Below, piece by piece: positions 1 through 5,732 of a stretch of DNA of 7,857 nt; position 1 is the first letter of the stretch, and each line of letters starts with the position of its first letter. Position numbers and translations under genes: made by a program. The notes under the pieces were generated by a model. That model did not search any database. It was not told the origin of the DNA and saw only the letters and a list, made by a program, of their open reading frames with translations. This stretch comes from VFMC01 sp039796935 (GTDB taxonomy: Bacteria; Actinomycetota; Acidimicrobiia; Acidimicrobiales; Ilumatobacteraceae): the NCBI GenBank assembly GCA_039796935.1, contig JBDKIV010000085.1, forward strand, positions 1 to 7,857, in the 5' to 3' direction.

Positions 1-1
1 C

Positions 2-1195
2 CCGGCCGGCCTGATCGCAGCCGAGGTGCTCACTCGCTCGGACGTAACGGTCGAGCTGTTCGACCAGATGCCATCACTCGGGCGGAAGTTCTTGCTGGCC
101 GGGCGAGGGGGCTTGAACATCACCCACAGCGAGCCACTGGAGCAACTGCTCGGTCGCTACGTCGCCGAGACACCCCTCGTCGAGCGTGCGGTCCGTGCGT
201 TCCCCCCGTCCGAGTTGCGTGCCTGGTGCGGCGAGCTCGGCCAGGCGACGTTCACGGGCTCGAGTGGGCGCGTCTTCCCGGTGTCGTTCCGCGCCACGCC
301 CTTGCTTCGGGCCTGGTTGGCCAGGCTCGGCGACCTCGGCGTCTCCGTGCACCCACGTCATCGATGGCAGGGATGGGGTTCGGTCGCCGACGGTCGGATC
401 GACGGGCGCACGGCGCTCATCGAACACGACGGTTCGGTGGCCGAGCGGACGTTCGATGCCATCGTGCTCGCGTTCGGCGGAGCGAGCTGGCCTCGGGTTG
501 GTTCCACTGCCGGGTGGGTCGAGTCGGTGAGCTCGACCGGTGTGGAGGTCGCGCCGTTCGTGGCGTCGAACAGCGCGGTGCTCGTGGACTGGACCGCTGG
601 CTTCGCCCAGCGCTTTGCCGGTGCCCCCGTCAAGAACATGGCGCTCACCGTCGGCCATGCCGTGGTCCGGGGCGATGCGATGATCACCGAATCAGGACTC
701 GAGGGTGGCCCGGTGTACGCCATGGGGGCTGCGATCCGCGCAGAGATCGCTGCCGGTGGATCGTGCACGCTCGCGATCGACCTGCAGCCCGACCTCTCGC
801 GAGAGGTGCTTGCGGAGCGCCTGGGGCGACGGCCGAAGGATTCACTGGCGACCGCACTGGCCCGGCTCGGTCTGCAGCCCGCATCGATCGGGTTGCTGCG
901 CGAGTCGACTGCCAACCGGTTGCCGCGCGACCCCGACCAACTCGCCGGGCTCGTCAAGGCCCTGCCGCTCGAGGTGCGTTCGACGGCGTCACTCGAGCGT
1001 GCGATTTCCTCAGCCGGTGGAATCTCCCTGACCGAGGTCGACTCGTCGATGATGCTGCGGCGCGTCCCGGGGACCTTCGTCGCCGGTGAGATGCTCGACT
1101 GGGACGCTCCGACGGGTGGCTATCTGCTCCAGGCGTGCCTCAGCACGGGTGTCGCTGCCGCCCGTGGGGTCATGCAGAGCCTGGCCCGGCCGTGA
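2..1195 (+). CDS. BaiN/HI0933-like FAD-dependent flavoprotein, 5' end cut by the window
   Basis: The reading frame is open from base 2 to the TGA at 1193-1195, giving 397 visible residues. It begins inside the N-terminal FAD-binding Rossmann loop (PAGLIAAEVL), so perhaps 10-15 residues, including the first glycines of GxGxxG, lie upstream. A GTG at 26 falls within this Rossmann segment and would remove the dinucleotide-binding loop, so it is not the real start. Family hallmarks follow in order: GRKFLLAGRGGLNITHSEP near the start, FTGSSGRVFP, FGGASWPRVGSTAGW, ESGLEGGPVYAMGA, and a C-terminal FAD-contacting block AGEMLDWDAPTGGYLLQA. This fits the HI0933/YhiN-like flavoproteins, closest in style to the PP_4765 (TIGR03862) subgroup. 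Related BaiN proteins reduce steroid or bile-acid intermediates, but the role of this subgroup is not established. It probably belongs to an upstream unit: 110 bases and a possible hairpin separate it from the ferredoxin. Confidence 0.9.
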   Translation, partial: PAGLIAAEVLTRSDVTVELFDQMPSLGRKFLLAGRGGLNITHSEPLEQLLGRYVAETPLVERAVRAFPPSELRAWCGELGQATFTGSSGRVFPVSFRATPLLRAWLARLGDLGVSVHPRHRWQGWGSVADGRIDGRTALIEHDGSVAERTFDAIVLAFGGASWPRVGSTAGWVESVSSTGVEVAPFVASNSAVLVDWTAGFAQRFAGAPVKNMALTVGHAVVRGDAMITESGLEGGPVYAMGAAIRAEIAAGGSCTLAIDLQPDLSREVLAERLGRRPKDSLATALARLGLQPASIGLLRESTANRLPRDPDQLAGLVKALPLEVRSTASLERAISSAGGISLTEVDSSMMLRRVPGTFVAGEMLDWDAPTGGYLLQACLSTGVAAARGVMQSLARP

Positions 1196-1206
1196 TCACC
1201 CGGGCC
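1183..1206 (+). terminator. Possible hairpin at the end of the flavoprotein gene
   Basis: A perfect 7-bp inverted repeat, GGCCCGG (1183-1189) and CCGGGCC (1200-1206), flanks a 10-base loop that contains the TGA stop codon and the 8-bp palindrome GTGATCAC. A G+C-only stem at a gene end suggests a terminator. No run of T follows, so it is not a classical intrinsic terminator. In DNA this rich in G+C such a repeat can also arise by chance. Confidence 0.35.
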
Positions 1207-1243
1207 GCTCGACTCGAAGGACTGACCTGGTGGAATTCGGGGT

Positions 1244-1285
1244 AGGAGCTCGGGTATGAAGCGTCCGGCTCTGGCCATACGGTGA
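1244..1285 (+). other. Possible nine-codon leader ORF with a strong ribosome-binding site
   Basis: AGGAG at 1244-1248 sits seven bases before an ATG at 1256 that opens only nine codons (MKRPALAIR) before TGA at 1283-1285. The stop overlaps another ATG (1285) that closes after three codons. No longer gene uses this ribosome-binding site, and the ferredoxin ATG at 1306 has none of its own. It could be a leader peptide upstream of the ferredoxin-P450 pair or a chance match. It matters only if a promoter lies upstream of 1244, because the proposed leaderless start at 1306 would exclude it from the transcript. Confidence 0.25.
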
Positions 1286-1293
1286 TGTGGTCG

Positions 1294-1306
1294 TAGATTC
1301 TTGTCA
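1294..1306 (+). promoter_or_regulatory. Leaderless-type promoter of the ferredoxin-P450 unit (-10 TAGATT)
   Basis: TAGATT at 1294-1299 matches the actinobacterial TAnnnT -10 consensus and lies exactly six bases before the ATG at 1306. That spacing puts transcription start at or next to the A of the ATG. No Shine-Dalgarno sequence is close enough to serve this ATG, which fits a leaderless mRNA. I see no convincing -35 hexamer. The same arrangement occurs before the hydrolase gene at 3813. Confidence 0.6.
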
Positions 1307-1506
1307 TGCGAATCCAGTTGGACTCCGAGAAGTGCCAGGGCCACAACCGCTGTTACGCGTTGGCGCCCGAGTTGTTCGACGTCGACGATTACGGCCAGGC
1401 GGTGTTGCTGGTCGACGGTGACGTTCCTGGCGACCTTCGTGACAAGGCCCGGCTCGCTGCGTCGAACTGCCCCGAGTTCGCCATCAAGATCCTGGAGGAC
1501 AACTGA
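1306..1506 (+). CDS. Small [3Fe-4S]-type ferredoxin, P450 redox partner
   Basis: This 66-residue acidic protein should pass single electrons to the P450 encoded directly downstream. The cluster motif is C10-x2-H13-x2-C16, then C55-P56, the CxxHxxC(x)nCP pattern of P450-associated actinobacterial ferredoxins. Three cysteines bind the cluster, and the usual second-cysteine position of a [4Fe-4S] site is histidine. The surrounding sequence (KCQGHNRCYALAPELFDVDD near the N-terminus, ASNCPEFAI near the C-terminus) and the length are typical of the family. The ATG start is supported by the TAGATT box six bases upstream and by the motif beginning at residue 10. No ferredoxin reductase is encoded in this window, so one must come from elsewhere. 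The gene ends one base before the P450 ATG and carries that gene's ribosome-binding site, so the two are surely co-transcribed. Confidence 0.94.
   Translation: MRIQLDSEKCQGHNRCYALAPELFDVDDYGQAVLLVDGDVPGDLRDKARLAASNCPEFAIKILEDN
1494..1499 (+). promoter_or_regulatory. Strong ribosome-binding site of the P450 gene, inside the ferredoxin gene
   Basis: GGAGGA lies in the last codons of the ferredoxin gene, eight bases before the P450 ATG at 1508. It fixes the P450 start against the in-frame upstream codons and implies translation coupled to the ferredoxin. Confidence 0.75.
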
Positions 1507-1507
1507 G

Positions 1508-2863
1508 ATGACCGACTTGCATGACGACGACGCCCCGGTGCGTACCGGGTTCGTCCGGGCCGACTACGTCCCGCCCGTGTTCGGTGACAGCCCGGTAGGC
1601 ACCCATGTCTGGCAGCGAGTGCCGTACAACCCCGACGACTACGGCCCGGTCTCGGATTTCACCACCGATTTCGATCACGCCGACCCGTCGTACAACCCGC
1701 AGGCACCGAAGGTGTGGAAGGAACTGCGCGAGGGCGGCTGCCCCGTGGCGCATTCCGATCGGTACGGCGGCATGTGGGTTCCGATCACGCACGACACCGT
1801 GCACGAGGTGGCCTACGACACCGAGAACTTCACCAGTCGCAGCGTGGTCGTCTCGGTCGGCCGTCCGGGTGACCTCGCATTGCCGGCGCCCATCGGTGGG
1901 GCGCCGCCGATCACCAGCGATCCGCCGTTCCACGGGATCGCGCGCCGGTTGTTGCTGCCGGCGTTCGCTCCCAAGAAGATCGAGCCGTGGGAGCCCGAGA
2001 TCCGCAGCCTCTGCCAGGACCTGCTCGACCGAATGGGCGACGTGACTCCGGGCGAGTCGATCATCGATGCAGCGGTGCAGTACGCGCAGCACATCCCGGT
2101 CAACGTGATCGGCCGGATGCTCGGTTTCCCTGCTGCGGACGAAGATCTGTTCCGCAAGTTCGTCCACGACGCGCTCGAGCGGATCGCGGAAGAGCCGGGA
2201 ACACGCGAGGGCATGGACGACCTCGGCAAGTACATCTTCGACCAGATCCAGGACCACCGCGAGAATCCGCGTGACGACCTCACCAGCTACCTGCTCAACG
2301 TCGAACTGAACGGCGAGCCCGTCAACGACGACATCGCCGGCGGGATGATCGTGCTGTTGCTCATCGCCGGTATCGACACCACGTGGTCGGCGATCGGGTC
2401 GTCGCTGTGGCACCTCGCGCAGCACCCCGAGGATCACCAGCGCCTGCTCGACGATCCCGAGGTGATGACCTTCGCGCTCGAGGAGTTCCTCCGGGCCTAC
2501 GCCCCGGTGACGATGGCGCGCATGGTCGCCCAGGACAACGACTTCCACGGTTGCCCGATGAAGAAGGACGACTGGGTGTTGCTGCCGTTCCCCGCAGCCA
2601 ACCGTGATCCGCTGAAGTTCGAGGATCCCGACACCTTCATCGTCGACCGGCAAGAGAACCGTCACGCAGCGTTCGGCCTCGGCATCCACCGGTGCCTCGG
2701 GTCGAATCTCGCCCGCCTCGAACTGAAGGTGGCGATCGAGGAGTTCATCAAGCGGTTCCCGCGCTTCGAACTCGCCGGGGACACTCGTTGGAGTGTCGGT
2801 CAGATCCGTGGCCCCCGCGAACTGCCGGTGCGCATCCTCGAGGTCGCTCGAGTCGACGCCTGA
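1508..2863 (+). CDS. Cytochrome P450 monooxygenase
   Basis: This is a soluble bacterial P450 of 451 residues with no signal peptide or membrane anchor. It would use O2 and two electrons, supplied by the adjacent ferredoxin, to hydroxylate, epoxidise or dealkylate a small organic substrate. All core motifs are intact. The I-helix oxygen-activation motif is AGIDTT (residues 287-292). The K-helix ExxR is E326-F-L-R329. The haem loop is FGLGIHRCLG (389-398), with C396 as the thiolate ligand. A polar N-terminal extension of about 45 residues precedes the usual fold and makes it somewhat longer than many 400-residue class I enzymes. The ATG at 1508 follows a GGAGGA site, one base after the ferredoxin stop. 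The frame is open further upstream, but that stretch overlaps the ferredoxin gene in another frame and is not part of the protein. I cannot assign a CYP family or substrate. The convergent neighbour is an IclR regulator. Confidence 0.95.
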   Translation: MTDLHDDDAPVRTGFVRADYVPPVFGDSPVGTHVWQRVPYNPDDYGPVSDFTTDFDHADPSYNPQAPKVWKELREGGCPVAHSDRYGGMWVPITHDTVHEVAYDTENFTSRSVVVSVGRPGDLALPAPIGGAPPITSDPPFHGIARRLLLPAFAPKKIEPWEPEIRSLCQDLLDRMGDVTPGESIIDAAVQYAQHIPVNVIGRMLGFPAADEDLFRKFVHDALERIAEEPGTREGMDDLGKYIFDQIQDHRENPRDDLTSYLLNVELNGEPVNDDIAGGMIVLLLIAGIDTTWSAIGSSLWHLAQHPEDHQRLLDDPEVMTFALEEFLRAYAPVTMARMVAQDNDFHGCPMKKDDWVLLPFPAANRDPLKFEDPDTFIVDRQENRHAAFGLGIHRCLGSNLARLELKVAIEEFIKRFPRFELAGDTRWSVGQIRGPRELPVRILEVARVDA

Positions 2864-2878
2864 CGCGCCTGACGCGCC
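2861..2878 (+). repeat. Tandem 9-bp duplication at the P450 stop codon
   Basis: TGACGCGCC occurs twice in direct succession (2861-2869 and 2870-2878). The unit is a multiple of three, so the duplication places a second in-frame TGA three codons after the first. It looks like a local slippage duplication and gives the P450 gene a back-up stop. Confidence 0.6.
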
Positions 2879-2892
2879 GGCCGGTTGCCCGC

Positions 2893-3699
2893 TCAGACCC
2901 CCGTGAGGGGGTCGGGTACCGGCAGGCGCGCCAGTTGCGACCAGTCGCGAGAGATGGCGTCTGCGGTCTCGAGCAGGAGCGGCAGATAGGTGCCCGTGAG
3001 CGTCTCGATCGACGTCTCTGCTGCGTGAACGCTCACGTTGATGGCGGCGATGACGCGTCCGTCGGCGGTCCGGATCGGTGCAGCCACCGACCGGACACCG
3101 CGCGCCAGTTGCTCGTCGGACAGGGCCCAACCGCGCTTGCGGATGGTTGCGAGGTCACGGTCGAGTTGTGGTCGCTTGGCGGTGCGGTGCGGCACGACGG
3201 GTGATCGGTGGGGGATCGAGAGCACCTCGTCGAGTTGGTCCCGGTCGAGATCGGCCAACAGGACCTTTCCCAACGAGGTGGCGATCGCCGGGAATCGGGT
3301 GCCGATCTGGACGGCGAGCGAGATGATCTTGGGAACCGCCACCCGTGCCGTGTAGACGATGTCGCTCCCGTCGAGTTGAGCGATCGAGCTCGACTCACCG
3401 GTGTTGTCGACGAGGCGTTCCATCAGCGGCCGTGCCACTTCCCACATACCGAGCATGCTGACGTACGACGTGCCGAGCTCGAGCGTGCGGGGGGTGAGTG
3501 AGTACGAACCATCGTGCGAGCGGGCGTAGCCGAGTTGTTCGAGCGTCATCAGCAGTCGGCGGGCTGTCGGTCGGGCGAGCCCGGTTCGGGCGGCGACGTC
3601 GCTGACGGTGAGGCGCGTGGCATCGGGGGTGAAGGTCCGAATCACGTCGAGTCCGCGGGCCAATGCCTCCACGAACTCCGTCGACGATGTCTCGCGCAT
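2893..3699 (-). CDS. IclR-family transcriptional regulator (PcaR/PcaU/PobR-like)
   Basis: This is a 268-residue DNA-binding regulator of typical IclR length. An N-terminal winged helix-turn-helix spans about residues 8-70: FVEALARGLDVIRTF opens the domain, and LTVSDVAARTGLARPTARRL (30-49) covers the two HTH helices. A C-terminal effector-binding domain follows, with characteristic segments such as ATSLGKVLLADLD and RGVRSVAAPIRTADGRVIAA. The FVEALARGLDVI opening is typical of the PcaR/PcaU/PobR subgroup, whose known members sense aromatic-acid intermediates of the beta-ketoadipate pathway. The ligand here is unknown. The ATG at 3699 has only a weak purine stretch (GAGAG) upstream, so a slightly different start is possible. 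It is convergent with the P450 and divergent from the hydrolase across 113 bases. Likely targets are the hydrolase promoter, its own gene, and perhaps the other catabolic genes nearby. Confidence 0.93.
   Translation of the reverse strand: MRETSSTEFVEALARGLDVIRTFTPDATRLTVSDVAARTGLARPTARRLLMTLEQLGYARSHDGSYSLTPRTLELGTSYVSMLGMWEVARPLMERLVDNTGESSSIAQLDGSDIVYTARVAVPKIISLAVQIGTRFPAIATSLGKVLLADLDRDQLDEVLSIPHRSPVVPHRTAKRPQLDRDLATIRKRGWALSDEQLARGVRSVAAPIRTADGRVIAAINVSVHAAETSIETLTGTYLPLLLETADAISRDWSQLARLPVPDPLTGV
2896..2913. terminator. Possible bidirectional hairpin between the convergent P450 and IclR genes
   Basis: A perfect 7-bp inverted repeat, GACCCCC-GTGA-GGGGGTC, forms a stem with a GTGA tetraloop. 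It lies inside the last codons of the IclR gene and 33 bases beyond the P450 stop. The position between convergent genes suits transcription termination in both directions. No T-tract follows on either strand, so the call rests on the stem and its location alone. Confidence 0.4.
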
Positions 3700-3759
3700 A
3701 GTGAGGAAGTCTCTCAGGTCAGGTCTGCAACTCCACCGCGCGAGCCCGGAATCGCAGAG

Positions 3760-3784
3760 GAGTCACAGGGAGTCACGGGAGTCG
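3760..3784 (+). promoter_or_regulatory. Three GAGTC direct repeats in the IclR/hydrolase divergent gap, operator-like
   Basis: GAGTCAC at 3760-3766, GAGTCAC at 3770-3776 and GAGTCG at 3779-3784 are tandem copies at a pitch of 10 and 9 bases, about one helical turn, on the same face of the DNA. They end 16 bases before the -10 box at 3801, so they cover the place where a -35 element would lie. That is a natural site for a repressor or activator, and the adjacent IclR protein is the obvious candidate. Confidence 0.4.
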
Positions 3785-3800
3785 CCTGCCCGCACATCGG

Positions 3801-3813
3801 TAGTCTGTCCGCA
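3801..3813 (+). promoter_or_regulatory. Leaderless-type promoter of the hydrolase gene (-10 TAGTCT)
   Basis: TAGTCT at 3801-3806 fits TAnnnT and lies exactly six bases before the ATG at 3813, placing transcription start at the initiation codon. No Shine-Dalgarno sequence precedes this ATG. The geometry is identical to that before the ferredoxin gene. Confidence 0.6.
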
Positions 3814-4439
3814 TGGCGGTCGATGCCCCCCTCGACGTGGCCTGGTTCGGAGCGTCTCTCGACGCCGCACGGGTCGTGGTCGTGCTGATCCACGGACGCG
3901 ACCAGACCCCTGCGTACATGGCCGAGCACGTGGCAGACCGGCTTGCACTCGATGATGTCGCGTTCGTCGCGCCGGCCGCTCCCGGTGGCAGGTGGTACCC
4001 GGGCACCCTCGACGCGCCGGTCGCCGACAACCAGCCCGATCTCGACAGGTCGCTCGCGGCGATCGAGTCGATCGACTCGTATCTCGATCGCGCCGGCTCA
4101 CCCCGGCGGCGCCGGGTGTTGTGCGGCTTCTCGCAGGGTGCAGCGCTGGCGTGTACCTACGCGGCACGTCATCCTCATCCCTGGCGCGCCGTGGTCGCCT
4201 TCACAGGTGGGCTGATGGGGTGCGAGGGCGACCTGGTGCCGGTCGAGGGCCGACTCGACGGTGTCGATGTGTACGTGAGCGTCAGCTCTGACGACTCGTG
4301 GCTCGAGGTCGAGCGGGCGCAGTCGACCGCCGATGCGTTCAGTCGTGCTGGAGCTCGCGTGACGCTCGACGTCTTCGAGCATCGAGGTCACGAGGTGAGT
4401 GCTGCCGAGATCGAACGGCTGAGGGCGCTGCTCGAGTGA
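3813..4439 (+). CDS. Alpha/beta-hydrolase, phospholipase/carboxylesterase type
   Basis: This is a cytosolic serine hydrolase of 208 residues with no signal peptide. The fold and triad are readable. Beta-strand VVVVLIHGRDQ carries the oxyanion-hole region (H27-G28-R29). The nucleophile elbow is GFSQG with S107. The acid is most likely D160 or D161 in SSDDSW. The base is H193 in HRGHE. Length and the HGR/GFSQG signatures match the small phospholipase/carboxylesterase (YpfH/MhqD-like) group, which also resembles dienelactone hydrolases. Those enzymes have a cysteine nucleophile; here it is serine. The substrate is probably an ester, lactone or thioester, but it cannot be named. The ATG at 3813 is supported by the leaderless -10 box. 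The gene diverges from the IclR regulator and ends 13 bases before the convergent MetE-like gene, so it is probably a single-gene transcript under local IclR control. Confidence 0.88.
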   Translation: MAVDAPLDVAWFGASLDAARVVVVLIHGRDQTPAYMAEHVADRLALDDVAFVAPAAPGGRWYPGTLDAPVADNQPDLDRSLAAIESIDSYLDRAGSPRRRRVLCGFSQGAALACTYAARHPHPWRAVVAFTGGLMGCEGDLVPVEGRLDGVDVYVSVSSDDSWLEVERAQSTADAFSRAGARVTLDVFEHRGHEVSAAEIERLRALLE

Positions 4440-4452
4440 CGACTCGCCCGGG

Positions 4453-5592
4453 TCAGGCGAACAGCCGTCGCGCGGCGATCTCGCACCCTTGGGACAGCGA
4501 GTTCAGCTTGCCCCACACGACATCGGGGTCGATGTTCTGGATGCCCACGTGGACCGAGAAGCCGCAGTCGACACCGGCCATCAGGCGCTCGGGGTCGACC
4601 ACCTGCGCCCATCGTTGGATGCGCTGTGCGACCAGCTCCGGGTGCTCGATGTAATTCGATTGGGGTTCGATGACGCCGGGACAGATGACCTTGTGGCTCG
4701 GCACGCCCAGTTCGGCGAGGACCGACCATTCGTGAGCGTGGCGCGGATTGGCGCCTTCGAACAGGACGGTCTGCGGCTTGGCCCTCCACACCAGGTCGAT
4801 GATGTGCTCGATCGGGACGTCATGGTGGTGGGGCCCCGGATAGTTGCCCCAGCACAGGTGCATCCGCAGTTGTTCGCTGGGGATGTTGCGCACGGCGTGG
4901 TCGAGGGCAGCGAGGTTGATCTCGATCGTTCGCCGGAACTCGTCGAGGTCCATGTGTGCGTACGCGGAGTGTCGACCCATCGCCAGGTCGGGACAGTCGA
5001 GTTGCACCGTCGCTCCCGCTGCAGCGATGGCTTCGTACTCGTGACGCATCGCCTCGGCGATGGCGAACACGTACTCCTCGTGCGTGGGGTAGTACTCGTT
5101 GCCGAAGAAGAGCGAGATCACTCCCGGGGATGCCGCGGACGAGAACGTCCGCTCGACCCCGGCCTCGCGCGCCGCCCGGCTCAGGTCGTGCATGTCACGA
5201 ACGGCGGCCTCGGTGTCGGTCACGCCGATCGGTCCGGTGCACGCAGGCGCCGACCGCTTGCGGCGGCCGGGGTTCTCTGCGACGCGCTCGGCGCTGCGCG
5301 GGTAGTCGACGAGGTCTTGGAAGAAGTAGCTCTGGACCGACTCGCCCTCGAAGCCCGACAGGCGGTCCTTCACGTAGGTGGCGTACGACGGCTTGGACAT
5401 CTCTCCGTCGTTGATCACCGTCACTCCGGCGTCGCGCTGCCGTGTGACCATCTCGGTGATCGCCGACGAGATGCGTTCGTCGAGGGCCACCCTGTCGACG
5501 GGGATGCCGTCACCGACTGCCCACATCCAGGTGATCAAGTCGTCGGGCCTGGGAAGACTGCCGGTGTGTGTGCTGGCGATGTGGTGGTCCAC
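4453..5592 (-). CDS. Stand-alone MetE-like (cobalamin-independent methionine synthase C-terminal domain) zinc transferase
   Basis: This 379-residue protein matches only the catalytic C-terminal half of MetE, which is roughly 750 residues in full. It opens with STHTGSLPRP, the family signature. The zinc site appears complete: H245 and C247 in MHLCWGNY, E279 in VLFEGANPR, and C343 in VDCGFS, corresponding to the His/Cys/Glu/Cys ligands of MetE. Such proteins activate a thiol for alkyl transfer. Relatives include archaeal-type methionine synthases and epoxyalkane:coenzyme M transferase, so methionine synthesis cannot be assumed. I chose the GTG at 5592: it follows GGAAGGA (5604-5610 on this strand, an 11-base gap) and starts just before the conserved block. 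An ATG at 5673 would add 27 poorly conserved residues and overlap promoter-like sequence. It is convergent with the hydrolase and divergent from the VOC operon, with which it probably shares control. Confidence 0.9.
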   Translation of the reverse strand: MDHHIASTHTGSLPRPDDLITWMWAVGDGIPVDRVALDERISSAITEMVTRQRDAGVTVINDGEMSKPSYATYVKDRLSGFEGESVQSYFFQDLVDYPRSAERVAENPGRRKRSAPACTGPIGVTDTEAAVRDMHDLSRAAREAGVERTFSSAASPGVISLFFGNEYYPTHEEYVFAIAEAMRHEYEAIAAAGATVQLDCPDLAMGRHSAYAHMDLDEFRRTIEINLAALDHAVRNIPSEQLRMHLCWGNYPGPHHHDVPIEHIIDLVWRAKPQTVLFEGANPRHAHEWSVLAELGVPSHKVICPGVIEPQSNYIEHPELVAQRIQRWAQVVDPERLMAGVDCGFSVHVGIQNIDPDVVWGKLNSLSQGCEIAARRLFA

Positions 5593-5732
5593 GGTCGATG
5601 AGTTCCTTCCGGTCAGGCGTGCAGATGGGGCGGCGAATCGGCCGGTTCCGGCCGGGCACCGACTGTACGCCATGCGGTACCATGTCCGCTCAGCGGTCAG
5701 CCGACCTCGTCCATCATCTCCGGGAGACGACC
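5593..5732. promoter_or_regulatory. Divergent promoter region between the MetE-like gene and the VOC operon
   Basis: This 140-base gap holds two opposed -10-like hexamers. TACCAT (5678-5683, +) predicts a VOC transcript starting near 5690 with a leader of about 43 bases. TACAGT (5667-5662, -) predicts a MetE-like transcript starting near 5655 with a leader of about 60 bases. Ribosome-binding sites are GGAAGGA for the minus gene (5604-5610) and GGGAG for the VOC gene (5722-5726). No -35 hexamer is convincing, so the start positions are estimates. Confidence 0.4.
5639..5654. promoter_or_regulatory. Perfect 7-bp inverted repeat in the divergent promoter region
   Basis: CGGCCGG-TT-CCGGCCG is a perfect palindrome with a 2-base centre. 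It sits at the predicted start of the minus-strand MetE-like transcript and about 25 bases upstream of the plus-strand -10 box. It could be an operator for a dimeric regulator controlling both directions. Its pure G+C arms make chance occurrence plausible. Confidence 0.35.

Noticed and set aside
1301..1507. Upstream extension of the P450 frame to 1301
   Set aside because: It overlaps the whole ferredoxin gene in another frame. The GGAGGA site and ATG at 1508 explain the true start.
1484..3130. A 548-codon open frame on the minus strand across the P450 gene
   Set aside because: Its composition is the Arg/Asp/His-rich pattern produced opposite a high-GC gene. It shows no domain, and the plus strand holds an unmistakable P450.
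4433..4446. Short inverted repeat CGAGT-GACG-ACTCG at the end of the hydrolase gene as a terminator
   Set aside because: The stem has only five base pairs, with no T-tract. In a 13-base convergent gap it is too weak to call.
4489..5601. A 370-codon open frame on the plus strand opposite the MetE-like gene
   Set aside because: It is antisense to a gene with complete family motifs, has no recognisable domain, and lacks a ribosome-binding site.
5593..5673. ATG at 5673 as the start of the MetE-like protein
   Set aside because: The added 27 residues lack family similarity and cross the palindrome and -10-like boxes. The GTG at 5592 has a GGAAGGA site and precedes the conserved block.
5568..5732. 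In-frame upstream start for the VOC protein at 5568
   Set aside because: It would overlap the divergent MetE-like start and the promoter region. The ATG at 5733 has a well-placed GGGAG and fits the usual VOC N-terminus.
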